46,078 bases of DNA from Lysobacterales bacterium (lineage in GTDB: Bacteria > Pseudomonadota > Gammaproteobacteria > Xanthomonadales > Rhodanobacteraceae). The first letter of the stretch is position 1; each line of letters starts with the position of its first letter. The notes under the pieces are model-generated. The model made no database searches. It was not told where the DNA came from and worked only from the letters and a program-made list of their open reading frames with translations. The DNA is taken from positions 1 to 46,078 of the forward strand of contig JAATFF010000036.1 of assembly GCA_015655335.1 (NCBI GenBank), written 5' to 3'. This document shows, one piece after another, positions 1-9,435 of the stretch. The position numbers and the translations under genes were made by a program.

Positions 1-280
1 CCAAGCCGATGTTGCGACTACGGCCAAAGCGCTGCACCGCGTATTCACTGGCATCGAGGCCGCGATAGTGGATATCCGGCCGCAGCGCGCGCAGCGGTGC
101 CCGCCACACGCCCTCCCCGCAACCGACATCGAGCACGTTGCAGATCGGTCGGCCCAAGTAATACTCCGCCTGCGCCACCACCATCGCCACCTTGCGCTTC
201 AACGCAGCTGCCGAACTCACGGCATGCTTCGGATCGCGATACCACTTGTCGAAATAGGCCTGATCGTAAGTTTTACGCAT
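1..280 (-). CDS. SAM-dependent methyltransferase, class I (3' end outside window)
   Basis: The first 93 residues are present; the gene runs off the left edge. It begins MRKTYDQAYFDKWYRDP, and the glycine-rich SAM-binding motif I (LDVGCGEG) follows near residue 50, as in small class I methyltransferases. A later acidic position (GLDASEYA) fits the end of strand beta-2, which contacts the SAM ribose. The ATG at 280 is preceded by GGAG eight bases upstream, which supports this start. It is divergent from the DUF1800 gene at 441, so positions 281-440 must hold both promoters. The substrate cannot be told from this part. Confidence 0.8.
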   Translation of the reverse strand, partial: MRKTYDQAYFDKWYRDPKHAVSSAAALKRKVAMVVAQAEYYLGRPICNVLDVGCGEGVWRAPLRALRPDIHYRGLDASEYAVQRFGRSRNIGL

Positions 281-440
281 GCTTGGGCTCCATCAGACCC
301 TGAATGGTAACTCTGCTTTAACGCCGTGGTCGGAATTTTGTGAATCACAGCGGAATATTCTTCACTTTTCGCAACGCATGGGTCAGCGCGACGCACAGCC
401 GGGCGTTGAGGCAGTAAGACACTCAGCGGGGAATCCAACG

Positions 441-1997
<1,557 letters not shown>

Positions 1998-2006
1998 GGT
2001 ACCACC

Positions 2007-3209
2007 ATGAATCGTCGCGAATTCATCCTAGCCGCCGCCGCTGCCGCTGTTGCAGCACCCGCGCTTTCCTTCTCGGGTCGGCTGTTTGCCGCTCCCGCCA
2101 ACTCGCCACGCTTCTTGTTTGTCTTTCTACGCGGCGGCTACGACTGCAACAACTTTCTGGTGCCATACAGCAGCGACTTTTATTACGAATCGCGCCCGAC
2201 GATCGCCATCGCCAAGCCGGATGCAAGCAATCCCAACACGACCATTCCGTTGGATGCCCATTGGGGCATGAATCCCGTTCTGCGCGATTCCATTTATCCG
2301 CTCTGGCAGAAAAAGCAAGTGGCGTTCATTCCCTTCGCCGGCACCGACGATCTTTCGCGCAGCCATTTCGAAACGCAGGACAACATCGAACGTGGCGAAC
2401 CGCAGGATCAAGGTCGCAACTTCCGCTCGGGCTTCATGGGACGCCTGTCGAGCGTACTCACGGGCGTCCCGGCGATTGCGTTCACCAACAGCTTGCCGTT
2501 GAGTTTCCAAGGCGCGGATAAAGACATCCCCAACATCTCGCTGAAGGGCGACACCAAGGCGCATTTCGACGACCGGCAAGCAGCGATCCTTGCTGGCATG
2601 TACAAAAACACGGCGCTAGCCTCCGCAGCGGCTGACGGCCTGAGTTTGCGCTCCACCGTGTCGATGGACCTGCAAAACGAAATGGTCGCTGCCAGCCGCG
2701 GCGCACCCAATGCATCGGGATTCGCCCAGGAAACACAACGCATAGCCACACTGATGCGCGATCAGTATCGACTCGGCTTCGTCGATGTCGGTGGCTGGGA
2801 CACGCACGTCAATCAGGGCAATGTCACCGGCGGCCTCGCCAACAACTTGCGCAACCTCGGCGACGGTCTCGCTGCATATGCGGCAGCGCTGGGCAACGAG
2901 TGGAACAACACGACAGTCGTGGTGGTTTCCGAGTTCGGCCGCACCTTCCGCGAAAACGGCGATCGCGGCACCGATCATGGCCATGGCACCGTGCACTGGG
3001 TGCTAGGCGGCAAGGTCAACGGTGGCCGTATTGCCGGTGAACAAGTAGCGGTCAATCAGCAGAATCTGCTGCAAAATCGCGATTACAAGGTGCTGAACAA
3101 CTATCGGGATGTGTATAGCGGTTTGTTGAACCGCATCTGGGGCCTGCGCGGCAATCAGCTGCAGACGGTTTTCCCGCAGGCCCGCCCGCTCGATTTGCAA
3201 TTGGTTTGA
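2007..3209 (+). CDS. DUF1501 family Tat-exported protein
   Basis: This 400-residue protein starts MNRREFILAAAAAAVAAPA, a twin-arginine signal (RREF followed by a hydrophobic Ala-rich core), so it should be exported folded. The mature part begins RFLFVFLRGGYDCNNFLVPY. Motifs typical of DUF1501, a family related to alkaline phosphatase/sulfatase folds, are visible: DVGGWDTH near residue 260, SEFGRTFREN, then TDHGHG. These Asp, His and Glu residues are the expected metal ligands. It lies between two DUF1800 paralogues. The substrate of these pairs is unknown; the Tat signal and ligand pattern suggest a periplasmic metalloenzyme. Confidence 0.88.
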   Translation: MNRREFILAAAAAAVAAPALSFSGRLFAAPANSPRFLFVFLRGGYDCNNFLVPYSSDFYYESRPTIAIAKPDASNPNTTIPLDAHWGMNPVLRDSIYPLWQKKQVAFIPFAGTDDLSRSHFETQDNIERGEPQDQGRNFRSGFMGRLSSVLTGVPAIAFTNSLPLSFQGADKDIPNISLKGDTKAHFDDRQAAILAGMYKNTALASAAADGLSLRSTVSMDLQNEMVAASRGAPNASGFAQETQRIATLMRDQYRLGFVDVGGWDTHVNQGNVTGGLANNLRNLGDGLAAYAAALGNEWNNTTVVVVSEFGRTFRENGDRGTDHGHGTVHWVLGGKVNGGRIAGEQVAVNQQNLLQNRDYKVLNNYRDVYSGLLNRIWGLRGNQLQTVFPQARPLDLQLV

Positions 3210-3335
3210 CATGTCCAGCCGTCATCGACCAGTTCCGCAGTTACGAGGCGACTCTGCACCATGACGATGTGGCAGAATTTTCGAGTCAGCCATTGCGTAC
3301 TCGCTCCCTGTACGTCGCCCCAGGGAGCCAAACCC

Positions 3336-3377
3336 ATGAGACTCGCCGCATGCGCTCCATCGCTTTTGCCGCCCTGA
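3336..3377 (+). other. 13-codon open frame that owns the ribosome site before DUF1800 copy 2
   Basis: A good Shine-Dalgarno sequence (GGGAG near 3323) sits eight bases before the ATG at 3336. This ATG opens a 13-residue frame (MRLAACAPSLLPP) ending at TGA 3375-3377, out of frame with the downstream gene. The DUF1800 start at 3350 lies inside it and has no good site of its own. It could be a leader peptide that delivers ribosomes by re-initiation, or simply chance. The sequence features are directly visible; their role is inference. Confidence 0.3.
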
Positions 3378-4879
3378 CGCTATCGATAACCTTGCTGCTC
3401 ACGCCTCCCTTCACGCAGGCATCGGAGACCACCGGCCTTAGCCAGGACGACGCCGGATGGCTGCGCCGCGACAGTTTTGGTCTGGATATGGCCACTGTTG
3501 CGCAGTACCGCGCACTAGGTCGCAAAGCGCTGCTGGAAAAGCAACTCGACGATCACCTCGGCGACACGTTGCCAACACCCATCGCCGCGCAGATCGCGTC
3601 CTACGAGTCGTTCTACACACCCGTCGACCAAATGCTGACTTCGATCCAGCAGGAGCAGCAGCAAATCAAGACCATGCAGGACGGCCCCGACAAGGTCGCC
3701 GCCAACAAGGCCCTGCAAACGCGCGGGAACCAGCTGGGGCTCGAGGCACAACAAGCCGAGCTATTGCACGCGATCTACGGACCCAATCAGCTCAAGGAAC
3801 AACTTGTTTGGTTCTGGTTCAATCATTTCAGCGTCTACGCCGGAAAAGGACGCGTGCGCTGGGAGTTGGCCGATTACGAACAAAATGCGATCCGCCCGCA
3901 TGCATTGGGTAAATTCCGCGACTTGGTGATGGCCACGCTGCAGAGTGCGGCCATGCTGGAATTTCTCGACAATGCCCAGAATGCCAAGGGCCACGTCAAC
4001 GAAAACTACGCGCGCGAACTGATGGAGCTTCACACGCTCGGCGTCAATGCAGGCTACACCCAGCAAGACGTGCAACAGCTCGCGCTGATCCTTACAGGCG
4101 TCGGCATCGCATCCACCAATGGCAAGCCCGAGAATTTCAATCCCAAAATCGCACCGCTGGTTGTTCGCAACGGCTTATTCGAATTCAATCCGCAACGGCA
4201 TGATTTCAGCGACAAGGTGCTGCTGGGCAAAACCATCAAAGGCAGCGGGTTCGACGAGGTCAGGCAGGCGGTTACGCTGATCGTCCAGCAACCCGCGTGC
4301 GCGCAGTTCGTTTCGCGCCAATTGGCGGAGTACTTCGTATCCGACAACCCTTCGCCCGCGCTGGTGTCGAAAATGGCTCGCACCTTCAGGCATACCGATG
4401 GCGATATCGCCCAGGTCGTACGCACGATGTTCGAATCGCGCGAACTGCTCGCCAACGTTGGAAAAAAGTTCAAGGACCCTACGCAGTTCGTGGTGTCTTC
4501 GGTACGCCTTGCGTACGACGGGACACCTATTGCGAATGCGCAGCCGTTAGTCGGCTGGCTCAATCAGCTGGATCAACCGCTGTTCGGGCGAATCACACCC
4601 GATGGCTGGCCGCTCGACAACGAAAGCTGGTCCAGTTCTGGGCAAATGGCGAAGCGTTTCGATATCGCTCGTGCCATCGGCACCGGCAACAATCAGCTGT
4701 TTACCCCCGCCGGCAGCACGGCGCGTGGCGCGGGCTTTCCGATGCTGACAACGCGCCTGTATTACGACGCCATCGAGCCCTATTTGTCGCAAGCGACACA
4801 CGATGCCTTGACCAAGGCAACATCGCAGCAGGAATGGAACACTTTCCTGTTGTCGTCACCCGATCTCAACTACCGTTGA
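3350..4879 (+). CDS. DUF1800 family secreted protein (copy 2)
   Basis: The protein is 509 residues from the ATG at 3350 and starts with a clean Sec signal peptide (MRSIAFAALTLSITLLLTPP, then TQA before the likely cleavage). It shares the DUF1800 motifs of copy 1: LKEQLVWFWFNHFSVYAGKG, NYARELMELHTLGVNAGYTQQDVQQL, and an identical style of C-terminus. The region between the signal peptide and the first motif contains a Gln-rich helix (SIQQEQQQIKTM) not matched in copy 1. The two copies differ at many positions, so the duplication is old. The start has no proper Shine-Dalgarno sequence; the nearest belongs to the short frame at 3336. The same frame stays open upstream to 3206 but lacks a signal-like N-terminus there. 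Confidence 0.83.
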   Translation: MRSIAFAALTLSITLLLTPPFTQASETTGLSQDDAGWLRRDSFGLDMATVAQYRALGRKALLEKQLDDHLGDTLPTPIAAQIASYESFYTPVDQMLTSIQQEQQQIKTMQDGPDKVAANKALQTRGNQLGLEAQQAELLHAIYGPNQLKEQLVWFWFNHFSVYAGKGRVRWELADYEQNAIRPHALGKFRDLVMATLQSAAMLEFLDNAQNAKGHVNENYARELMELHTLGVNAGYTQQDVQQLALILTGVGIASTNGKPENFNPKIAPLVVRNGLFEFNPQRHDFSDKVLLGKTIKGSGFDEVRQAVTLIVQQPACAQFVSRQLAEYFVSDNPSPALVSKMARTFRHTDGDIAQVVRTMFESRELLANVGKKFKDPTQFVVSSVRLAYDGTPIANAQPLVGWLNQLDQPLFGRITPDGWPLDNESWSSSGQMAKRFDIARAIGTGNNQLFTPAGSTARGAGFPMLTTRLYYDAIEPYLSQATHDALTKATSQQEWNTFLLSSPDLNYR

Positions 4880-4886
4880 ACAAACT

Positions 4887-5354
4887 TCAACCGGTGCGTT
4901 CCACGCGACGATATTCGCCGTGCATGACTCGCTCCCAGTTCACACCGCCATCGAATGAGCTTTCCAGCGTCAATCGGTAGTTATCATCGCCGACCAACTC
5001 GTAGATATGTCTCGTCTGGCCGCGCGACGAGCTGCGCAGAAACACCAATCGACTTCCGTCCCAGTGGCCCAGTGCAGGTTGCGCCGGCGTGAAGCCGTAG
5101 CTGTCGAACCAATAAAGCGCGTACTCGCCGGGCTCGATGCCCGCCACGAAAACCGCATGCGCTTGTAATGCGGGCTTGCCATCGCGCTCTCCGCGATAGT
5201 CCTGCACTAGCACCTTGCCACCCACATCGAAGCGCGCGCTCACCTGGGCATTGGCAGGGCCGCCCTGCCCCCATCGGGTCGTGGCGATCTGCTCATCGCC
5301 AACCCAATCACCCACCAATGCTGCAAGCACATCATAGCCTTCCAAAGATGTCAT
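4887..5354 (-). CDS. DUF1579-like protein
   Basis: This 155-residue soluble protein (MTSLEGYDVLAALVGDWVGD...) has the LxGxW opening and alternating beta pattern of the DUF1579 family, small beta-barrel proteins of unknown function. No signal peptide or catalytic signature is evident. The ATG at 5354 has GGAG nine bases upstream; an in-frame GTG at 5360 is too close to that site. It is the last gene of a leftward operon after padR and the HAAS sensor protein, six bases after the preceding stop. It converges with DUF1800 copy 2, with only 7 bases between their stops. Confidence 0.72.
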   Translation of the reverse strand: MTSLEGYDVLAALVGDWVGDEQIATTRWGQGGPANAQVSARFDVGGKVLVQDYRGERDGKPALQAHAVFVAGIEPGEYALYWFDSYGFTPAQPALGHWDGSRLVFLRSSSRGQTRHIYELVGDDNYRLTLESSFDGGVNWERVMHGEYRRVERTG

Positions 5355-5360
5355 CAGCAC

Positions 5361-6290
5361 TTACTCCTTCATCGCGCCCGCAACCAGCAGATGCTTCGCG
5401 ATCTGACCATGCATATATCCAAGGCCACGCACCAGATGCAAGGTAGCAAACAGCAGCACGATGCCGAGAATACTCACCGTAAATGATCCCGGCCAGCTAT
5501 TCACCCAACTGTTGAGGTTACACAACCAATCGGGGCCCGTGCACATACCCTCCTGCAGATGAGCCATGCCGATCGCGAGCTTCATCACCGGTGCACCGAC
5601 AAAACCAATCGACACGGCCAACAGAGTGATGGTAAGCGTGAAGTAGATGATGCCAAGCGGCAGCTTCAGCAACATGTAGAACAACGTGCTCCACGTGCGT
5701 GGATCGCTGAACATTGCACCGATGCGCCGCCACAGCGACATACCTTTGGTGGAGAACGTCGGGCGACGTGGCATACGTACGCCGAGCATAGTTTCCACAA
5801 TGCGCCCTTCCACCAGCGAAAGCACACGCACAGAACCAAAAAACAGCACGATGAAGGGAATGCCGATAATCAGCACCGCAAGACCCAACGACATCGCAAT
5901 GCCCGTAACGGCCCACACGAAGTAGAAAATGCCCGTAGCTAGCGCCAGCACCATGTAGAACAACGCACCATACGTGCGTGGATCGGCCGCAACGCCAAAG
6001 AAGTGGCCAATAGGTGACCGATGTTTCGGTAGTGGCGGCGGACGCAATGCACGCTGGATCTTGATTTCCTGACTGCGATAGATATCCGCCACTTCGTCTG
6101 GCGCGCCGTAGCTGCTCACCACCTTGGCCAACATATCCGCTTCGCTGCGACCGGGCTGCTCGGCCAGCTCGGCGCGCAGATGTTCCTCGGCGTCATACAG
6201 CGCATCTTGAATCAATGCCGGATCCGCACCGCGCAACGCGACGCGAAGCTGCTCCAGATAATCCACAATCGTCTGCGGCGTGCCCGTCAT
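5361..6290 (-). CDS. HAAS-domain/sensor-domain membrane protein paired with PadR
   Basis: The protein is 309 residues from the ATG at 6290, which shares one base with the padR stop (TGATG), so the two are translationally coupled. The N-terminal ~90 residues (YLEQLRVALRGADPALIQDALYDAEEHLRAEL) match the HAAS/DUF1700-type helical domain common in membrane partners of PadR regulators. Two related membrane modules follow, each opening DPRTY/W-LFYM and continuing with paired hydrophobic segments, like the 'putative sensor' domain. A last segment near the C-terminus (SILGIVLLFATLHLVRGL) completes the membrane part. The likely role is to sense envelope stress or a ligand and control PadR. This is inferred from gene pairing. 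Confidence 0.8.
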   Translation of the reverse strand: MTGTPQTIVDYLEQLRVALRGADPALIQDALYDAEEHLRAELAEQPGRSEADMLAKVVSSYGAPDEVADIYRSQEIKIQRALRPPPLPKHRSPIGHFFGVAADPRTYGALFYMVLALATGIFYFVWAVTGIAMSLGLAVLIIGIPFIVLFFGSVRVLSLVEGRIVETMLGVRMPRRPTFSTKGMSLWRRIGAMFSDPRTWSTLFYMLLKLPLGIIYFTLTITLLAVSIGFVGAPVMKLAIGMAHLQEGMCTGPDWLCNLNSWVNSWPGSFTVSILGIVLLFATLHLVRGLGYMHGQIAKHLLVAGAMKE

Positions 6291-6652
6291 CACAACTCTC
6301 CTTGCAGAACTTTGTCGACCGAATCGCGCGTGTCTTCCCACGCTGCAATCCATTCACGCAGAACTTCGCGTCCAAACTTCGTAATGCGGTAATAGCGTCG
6401 TGGCGGCCCACTGACCGACGGCTCCACCTCGCTTCCCAGGAGGCCGTTAGCTTCCAGGTTGCGCAGCACCGGATACAGCGCACTCTGCTTGCCGGCCAAT
6501 ACACCTTCCCCCAACTCCTCCAACCGCTTCGCGATCTGGTAGCCATAAAGCGGCTGCCGCGATTGCCCAAGCACCGCCAGCAGCACAAGCGAAACCGTGC
6601 CGGTAGACAGCTCTTTCTGAAATTTCTTGAGTTGGCCCGCGCTATCGTCCAC
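6290..6652 (-). CDS. PadR family transcriptional regulator
   Basis: This short winged-helix regulator carries the PadR core: TGTVSLVLLAVLGQ, then LYGYQIAKRLEELGEGVLAGKQSALYPVLRNLEANGLL, and the wing GPPRRYYRITKFGREVL. I take the GTG at 6652 as the start (120 residues). A longer frame from a GTG at 6706 is open, but it would put the palindrome at 6683-6713 inside the gene and add residues foreign to the family. It leads an operon with a HAAS-sensor gene (1-base overlap) and a DUF1579 gene. PadR proteins usually repress their own promoter, which fits the palindrome upstream. Confidence 0.83.
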   Translation of the reverse strand: MDDSAGQLKKFQKELSTGTVSLVLLAVLGQSRQPLYGYQIAKRLEELGEGVLAGKQSALYPVLRNLEANGLLGSEVEPSVSGPPRRYYRITKFGREVLREWIAAWEDTRDSVDKVLQGEL

Positions 6653-6682
6653 GGCTGACCCGCTCTTCAGCTTATGTTGGAG

Positions 6683-6713
6683 TGCACTGTAGTGTGAAGT
6701 AAACACTAGTGCA
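6683..6713. promoter_or_regulatory. Palindrome upstream of padR, probable operator
   Basis: The perfect inverted repeat TAGTGT-N7-ACACTA (6690-6708) is extended outward by TGCAC (6683-6687) and GTGCA (6709-6713), with a two-base insertion on one side. It lies about 38-60 bases before the chosen padR start. The position and dyad symmetry fit a PadR autoregulatory operator; the binding itself is inference. Confidence 0.55.
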
Positions 6714-6759
6714 TGGGCCTGAAGTCATGCCTGGGTGATGGTGCGTATTGTGGGCACGG

Positions 6760-6865
6760 CACCAAAGTATGTACACGTTGTACAGACTTTGGTGTTTTGG
6801 CAGATGCACAAACTATGGTGCCAAAATATTTGCGCAAATATTTGAAGCGTTAGGAATTTCCTAAC
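6760..6865. repeat. Hairpin cluster, member A of the ACTTTGGTG repeat family
   Basis: Three strong inverted repeats stand in a row. The first (6760-6794) has arms CACCAAAGT and ACTTTGGTG with an inner GTACA/TGTAC stem and a CGT loop. The second is a perfect 20-bp palindrome (6824-6843, half AAATATTTGC). The third is GTTAGGAA-T-TTCCTAAC (6849-6865). The ACTTTGGTG arms match the motif of the repeats at 9108, 16977 and 18818. No coding sequence is seen between 6653 and 6995. Confidence 0.6.
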
Positions 6866-6995
6866 CAATGACAAATTAAGCACGTCAGTTAGGCTGGAGA
6901 TATATCCTGCGACACCCCCAATCAGGCGCATAATCGGCCAATCGGGGTCTCGGTTTCTCGACTAATGGCCGCTCAACAATTTTTTCAACTTGGCA

Positions 6996-7163
6996 ATGCC
7001 GCAATCACCTGAGCTCGCCGGCGGCGAGGGCTTCACCTATGAAGGCGACGCGGCCGCGTTCTATCTGACAGCGCTGCTAGCTGAAGCATATGCACCCGGC
7101 ATTGATGATCGAACCGTTGTCTGCGTGTCTGTGCGGGATCAGGGCAATTTGCACAAAAATTGA
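6996..7163 (+). pseudogene. 5' fragment of an unidentified gene
   Basis: The ATG at 6996 opens 55 codons. The stretch from about residue 11 to 46 (GEGFTYEGDAAAFYLTALL, then AEAYAPGIDDRTVVCVSV) has the composition and regularity of a real protein, then turns to junk and stops. It seems to be the start of a longer gene whose remainder is lost. Its 3' end meets the truncated end of a fragment on the other strand near 7125-7137. I do not recognise a function. Confidence 0.45.
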
Positions 7164-7218
7164 TTAGAGCCTGATCGAGCGATTCCTGCGTAAGTTCATG
7201 CTCTTTCGGCCGACTCAT
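7125..7218 (-). pseudogene. 5' fragment of a small conserved hypothetical gene
   Basis: Starting at the ATG at 7218, the peptide MSRPKEHELTQESLDQALI, continuing NFCANCPDPAQ, looks like the N-terminus of a small hypothetical protein that I recall from Xanthomonas-type genomes (a DQAL-NFCARCPDP pattern). Beyond PDPAQ the frame reads antisense to the fragment at 6996 and no longer looks like protein. The frame stays open back to an ATG at 7266 and forward to 7033. Function unknown; likely truncated by a deletion. Confidence 0.4.
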
Positions 7219-7358
7219 CGCGTTCAGAATCACCGATAGGTCTTCTCTGCTAGTAACCCTGCTCATTTAGCATTCGAATCGCTGGAGCGTTAAGTTCAGC
7301 TCCAAACTAAGCATTGCCTTACTTCAAAATCCATCTTGAAACACAAAAGGAGTACTGA

Positions 7359-8900
7359 ATGAGAAAGCTGAAATGGGTGTCATGTACATGTGGAGTCTTG
7401 GCTTTCGGATTAAATGCGACAGCAGTCTTAGCTACTGACTTGACGGTGTCGACTGCCGCTCCGATGGTGAGCGCGCCACAAACCACAATATGCACAATTT
7501 CTGATTTGCCCTCGTTGGCAAACTGCGTAAACAACCGAAGTTCTTATCAAACACTCCAAGTGACCGCGAACCTTAGTTGCTCGGGCCAGTCTTGTTGCGG
7601 AAGTGGATCGGGAGGTGGTGCGCTTATCAATCTCGATGGATCGAGCGGGATATCTCTGTCTGGCAATGGCTTCACCTTAACCCGCCATTTGTCGGCCTCC
7701 TTGCCTGCCAAGGCATGCCCAGCGATCAGCGCAGCGAGTGCTTCGCAGGTTTCTATCAGCAATCTCAACATTGACGATGACAGCACGATACCTGCTTGCG
7801 GGGTCAGTGATGGTTGTACTGGCTCGATCTACCTTAACGGAGCCAACGGCATAACTATCAGTGGCGTCGCCATTTACAACGCAAAGGCGTCAGCCGTCTA
7901 TGCCTGGTCGTCGAATAATGTGTCGATCGATCAATCGACCGTTTCGAATACAGGCATTATCGGAATTTACGTCGGCGATGGAACCTATTCACCGGCTACG
8001 GCAAGTAACAACATCTCCATCACCAACTCGACAATCGCTTATTCGCAAACCAATGGAATCGCTTTGCAAGGTGTGTACGGCACTACCCGGATCGAGAACA
8101 ACAATATTGAGGGAAATCATCATCACGGTTTGTGGTTGCAGCCTAACGGCCTCCCGTACGATGGAGGGCAAATCTACATTCCTAATGCGAGTGACGTAGC
8201 GGTCGACAACAATGTAATCGCCGATGGCTACTGCGATAACTGTCAAAACCCGATGGTTATGGGCTTAGAGCTCGCCGGCGAAGGGACTCTAAATAGCCTA
8301 AACATCTACGAAAACTACATGTACAACAGCTACGGCTCAGCGCTATTTCTAGACTCGGGGGGACAAATCGATTCAAGCACGCTGGTATGGTCGAACGTTG
8401 TACGAGGATTCACAGATTTCTTGCTTAACGATAGCGGTGGCACAACGCTTAGTAGCGCAACGATCGGTAACAACTCAGTCGGAGATTCAATTCCAACTTT
8501 GAATCTAGAGGGAACCTGGGCCCATACCATCTATCGCCTCAGTTACAGCGGTTTTCATGAGGAGGCAGATACATCGACGGAGCGCCCAGGCGCAACTCTC
8601 GAGGGAACCTTTGTTCTAGCTAATTACCCTATGCCCGGAGCGAATCCGAGCCCGATCTTTCGCTGCTTCGTAAACGACAGCACGACCAATGACTTCCCCT
8701 CTTTTGATCGAGCCTGCGAAGGCCAGGGATTCCAGAATCTTCATAGCATTCTTGGTTATAGCGTTGCGCCTACTCAACCTGGCGCGCAGCCGTTCTATCG
8801 ATGCGCCGTCATCGGAAGCTCCGATCATTTCGTGAGCTGGGACTCGCATTGCGAAGGGCAGAATGTCGAGAGTCTGCTGGGATACGCCGTTCCCGGATAA
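7359..8900 (+). CDS. Secreted right-handed parallel beta-helix protein with C-terminal CEGQ repeats
   Basis: The protein is 513 residues and starts with a signal peptide (MRKLKWVSCTCGVLAFGLNA, cleavage probably after VLA). AGGAG six bases before the ATG supports the start. Residues ~60-410 are rich in N, S, T, G and I turns (ISLSGNG, VSISNLNI, ITISGVAI, VSIDQSTVSNTG, ISITNSTI, RIENNNIEGN), the pattern of parallel beta-helix pectate-lyase-like or adhesin folds. The C-terminus has two related units of about 36-38 residues, each with RC near the start, CEGQ in the middle and LGYSV/LGYAV at the end. Such units occur as accessory domains of secreted enzymes. The gene looks more AT-rich than its neighbours and sits among gene debris, which suggests horizontal acquisition. 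Substrate unknown; a polysaccharide-active or surface protein is plausible. Confidence 0.75.
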   Translation: MRKLKWVSCTCGVLAFGLNATAVLATDLTVSTAAPMVSAPQTTICTISDLPSLANCVNNRSSYQTLQVTANLSCSGQSCCGSGSGGGALINLDGSSGISLSGNGFTLTRHLSASLPAKACPAISAASASQVSISNLNIDDDSTIPACGVSDGCTGSIYLNGANGITISGVAIYNAKASAVYAWSSNNVSIDQSTVSNTGIIGIYVGDGTYSPATASNNISITNSTIAYSQTNGIALQGVYGTTRIENNNIEGNHHHGLWLQPNGLPYDGGQIYIPNASDVAVDNNVIADGYCDNCQNPMVMGLELAGEGTLNSLNIYENYMYNSYGSALFLDSGGQIDSSTLVWSNVVRGFTDFLLNDSGGTTLSSATIGNNSVGDSIPTLNLEGTWAHTIYRLSYSGFHEEADTSTERPGATLEGTFVLANYPMPGANPSPIFRCFVNDSTTNDFPSFDRACEGQGFQNLHSILGYSVAPTQPGAQPFYRCAVIGSSDHFVSWDSHCEGQNVESLLGYAVPG

Positions 8901-8949
8901 TGGCTACAAGCTAGCCTTGGCCAAATAAAGGAGAATTAGGTTGTTGGTA

Positions 8950-9000
8950 CGCCCCCCGATTCCGTAGACGCTATCACGCGTTTGCGAAATCGAGGGGGCG
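8950..9000. terminator. Inverted repeat after the beta-helix gene
   Basis: CGCCCCCCGATT (8950-8961) pairs with AATCGAGGGGGCG (8988-9000) with a single bulged base and a loop of about 26 bases. It lies 50 bases after the stop at 8900. No T-run follows, so it may act as a transcript 3'-end stabiliser rather than a classical terminator. Confidence 0.4.
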
Positions 9001-9107
9001 TCGATCCTCACTCCGAAGATTAACCCCGATTAGATAGCTTTTTTCACGGAGTGACTGCTGAAGCTCTTGAAACACCTGGTTCGCGTCGGGCATCTAACTA
9101 GATGTTT

Positions 9108-9380
9108 CCAGCACATACTTCGGTTGTCAAAGGGTTACCGCTGACCAAAATTTGAGCTTCCTAACCAGTTGTTTTACTTACCCATGCACATACTTTGCTT
9201 CCAGGCGGCAAGCAAAGTACGTACATAACAGCTCTTAGCTGCACAGACTTTGGTTTCCAAACCTGCACAGACTTTGGTGTCATGCCCAATTGTGGGCATG
9301 ACACCCATGTTTGTACGCGATGTACAAACATGGGTGCCAGAGGGCAGGCACAGACGTTGGTGTCGTCTGGCGCAGACAAC
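9108..9380. repeat. Hairpin-rich intergenic repeat, member B (most complete)
   Basis: This block has several units that share CACAnACTTTGG: 9111-9125, 9187-9219, 9242-9263, 9266-9305 and 9350-9376. Most fold on themselves: TACTTTGCTT (9191-9200) with AAGCAAAGTA (9210-9219); GGTGTCATGCCCA (9276-9288) with its exact complement at 9293-9305; CACCCATGTTTGTAC (9302-9316) with its exact complement at 9322-9336. The first ~95 bases align without gaps to 16977-17071. The whole gap 8901-9435 has no convincing gene. Confidence 0.65.
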
Positions 9381-9435
9381 CTTGAGATGGGTACCTAGCG
9401 CTGCCTATTGAGCTCGTTGCGAGCGCACCCGCCAC

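Noticed and set aside
6725..6931. Minus-strand 68-codon frame over repeat A
   Set aside because: It consists of the hairpin repeats; the translation has no protein character and no ribosome site.
9240..9380. CRISPR-like impression from repeated CACAGACTTTGG units
   Set aside because: Units vary in length and spacing, most spacers are the second arm of a hairpin, and no cas genes are present.
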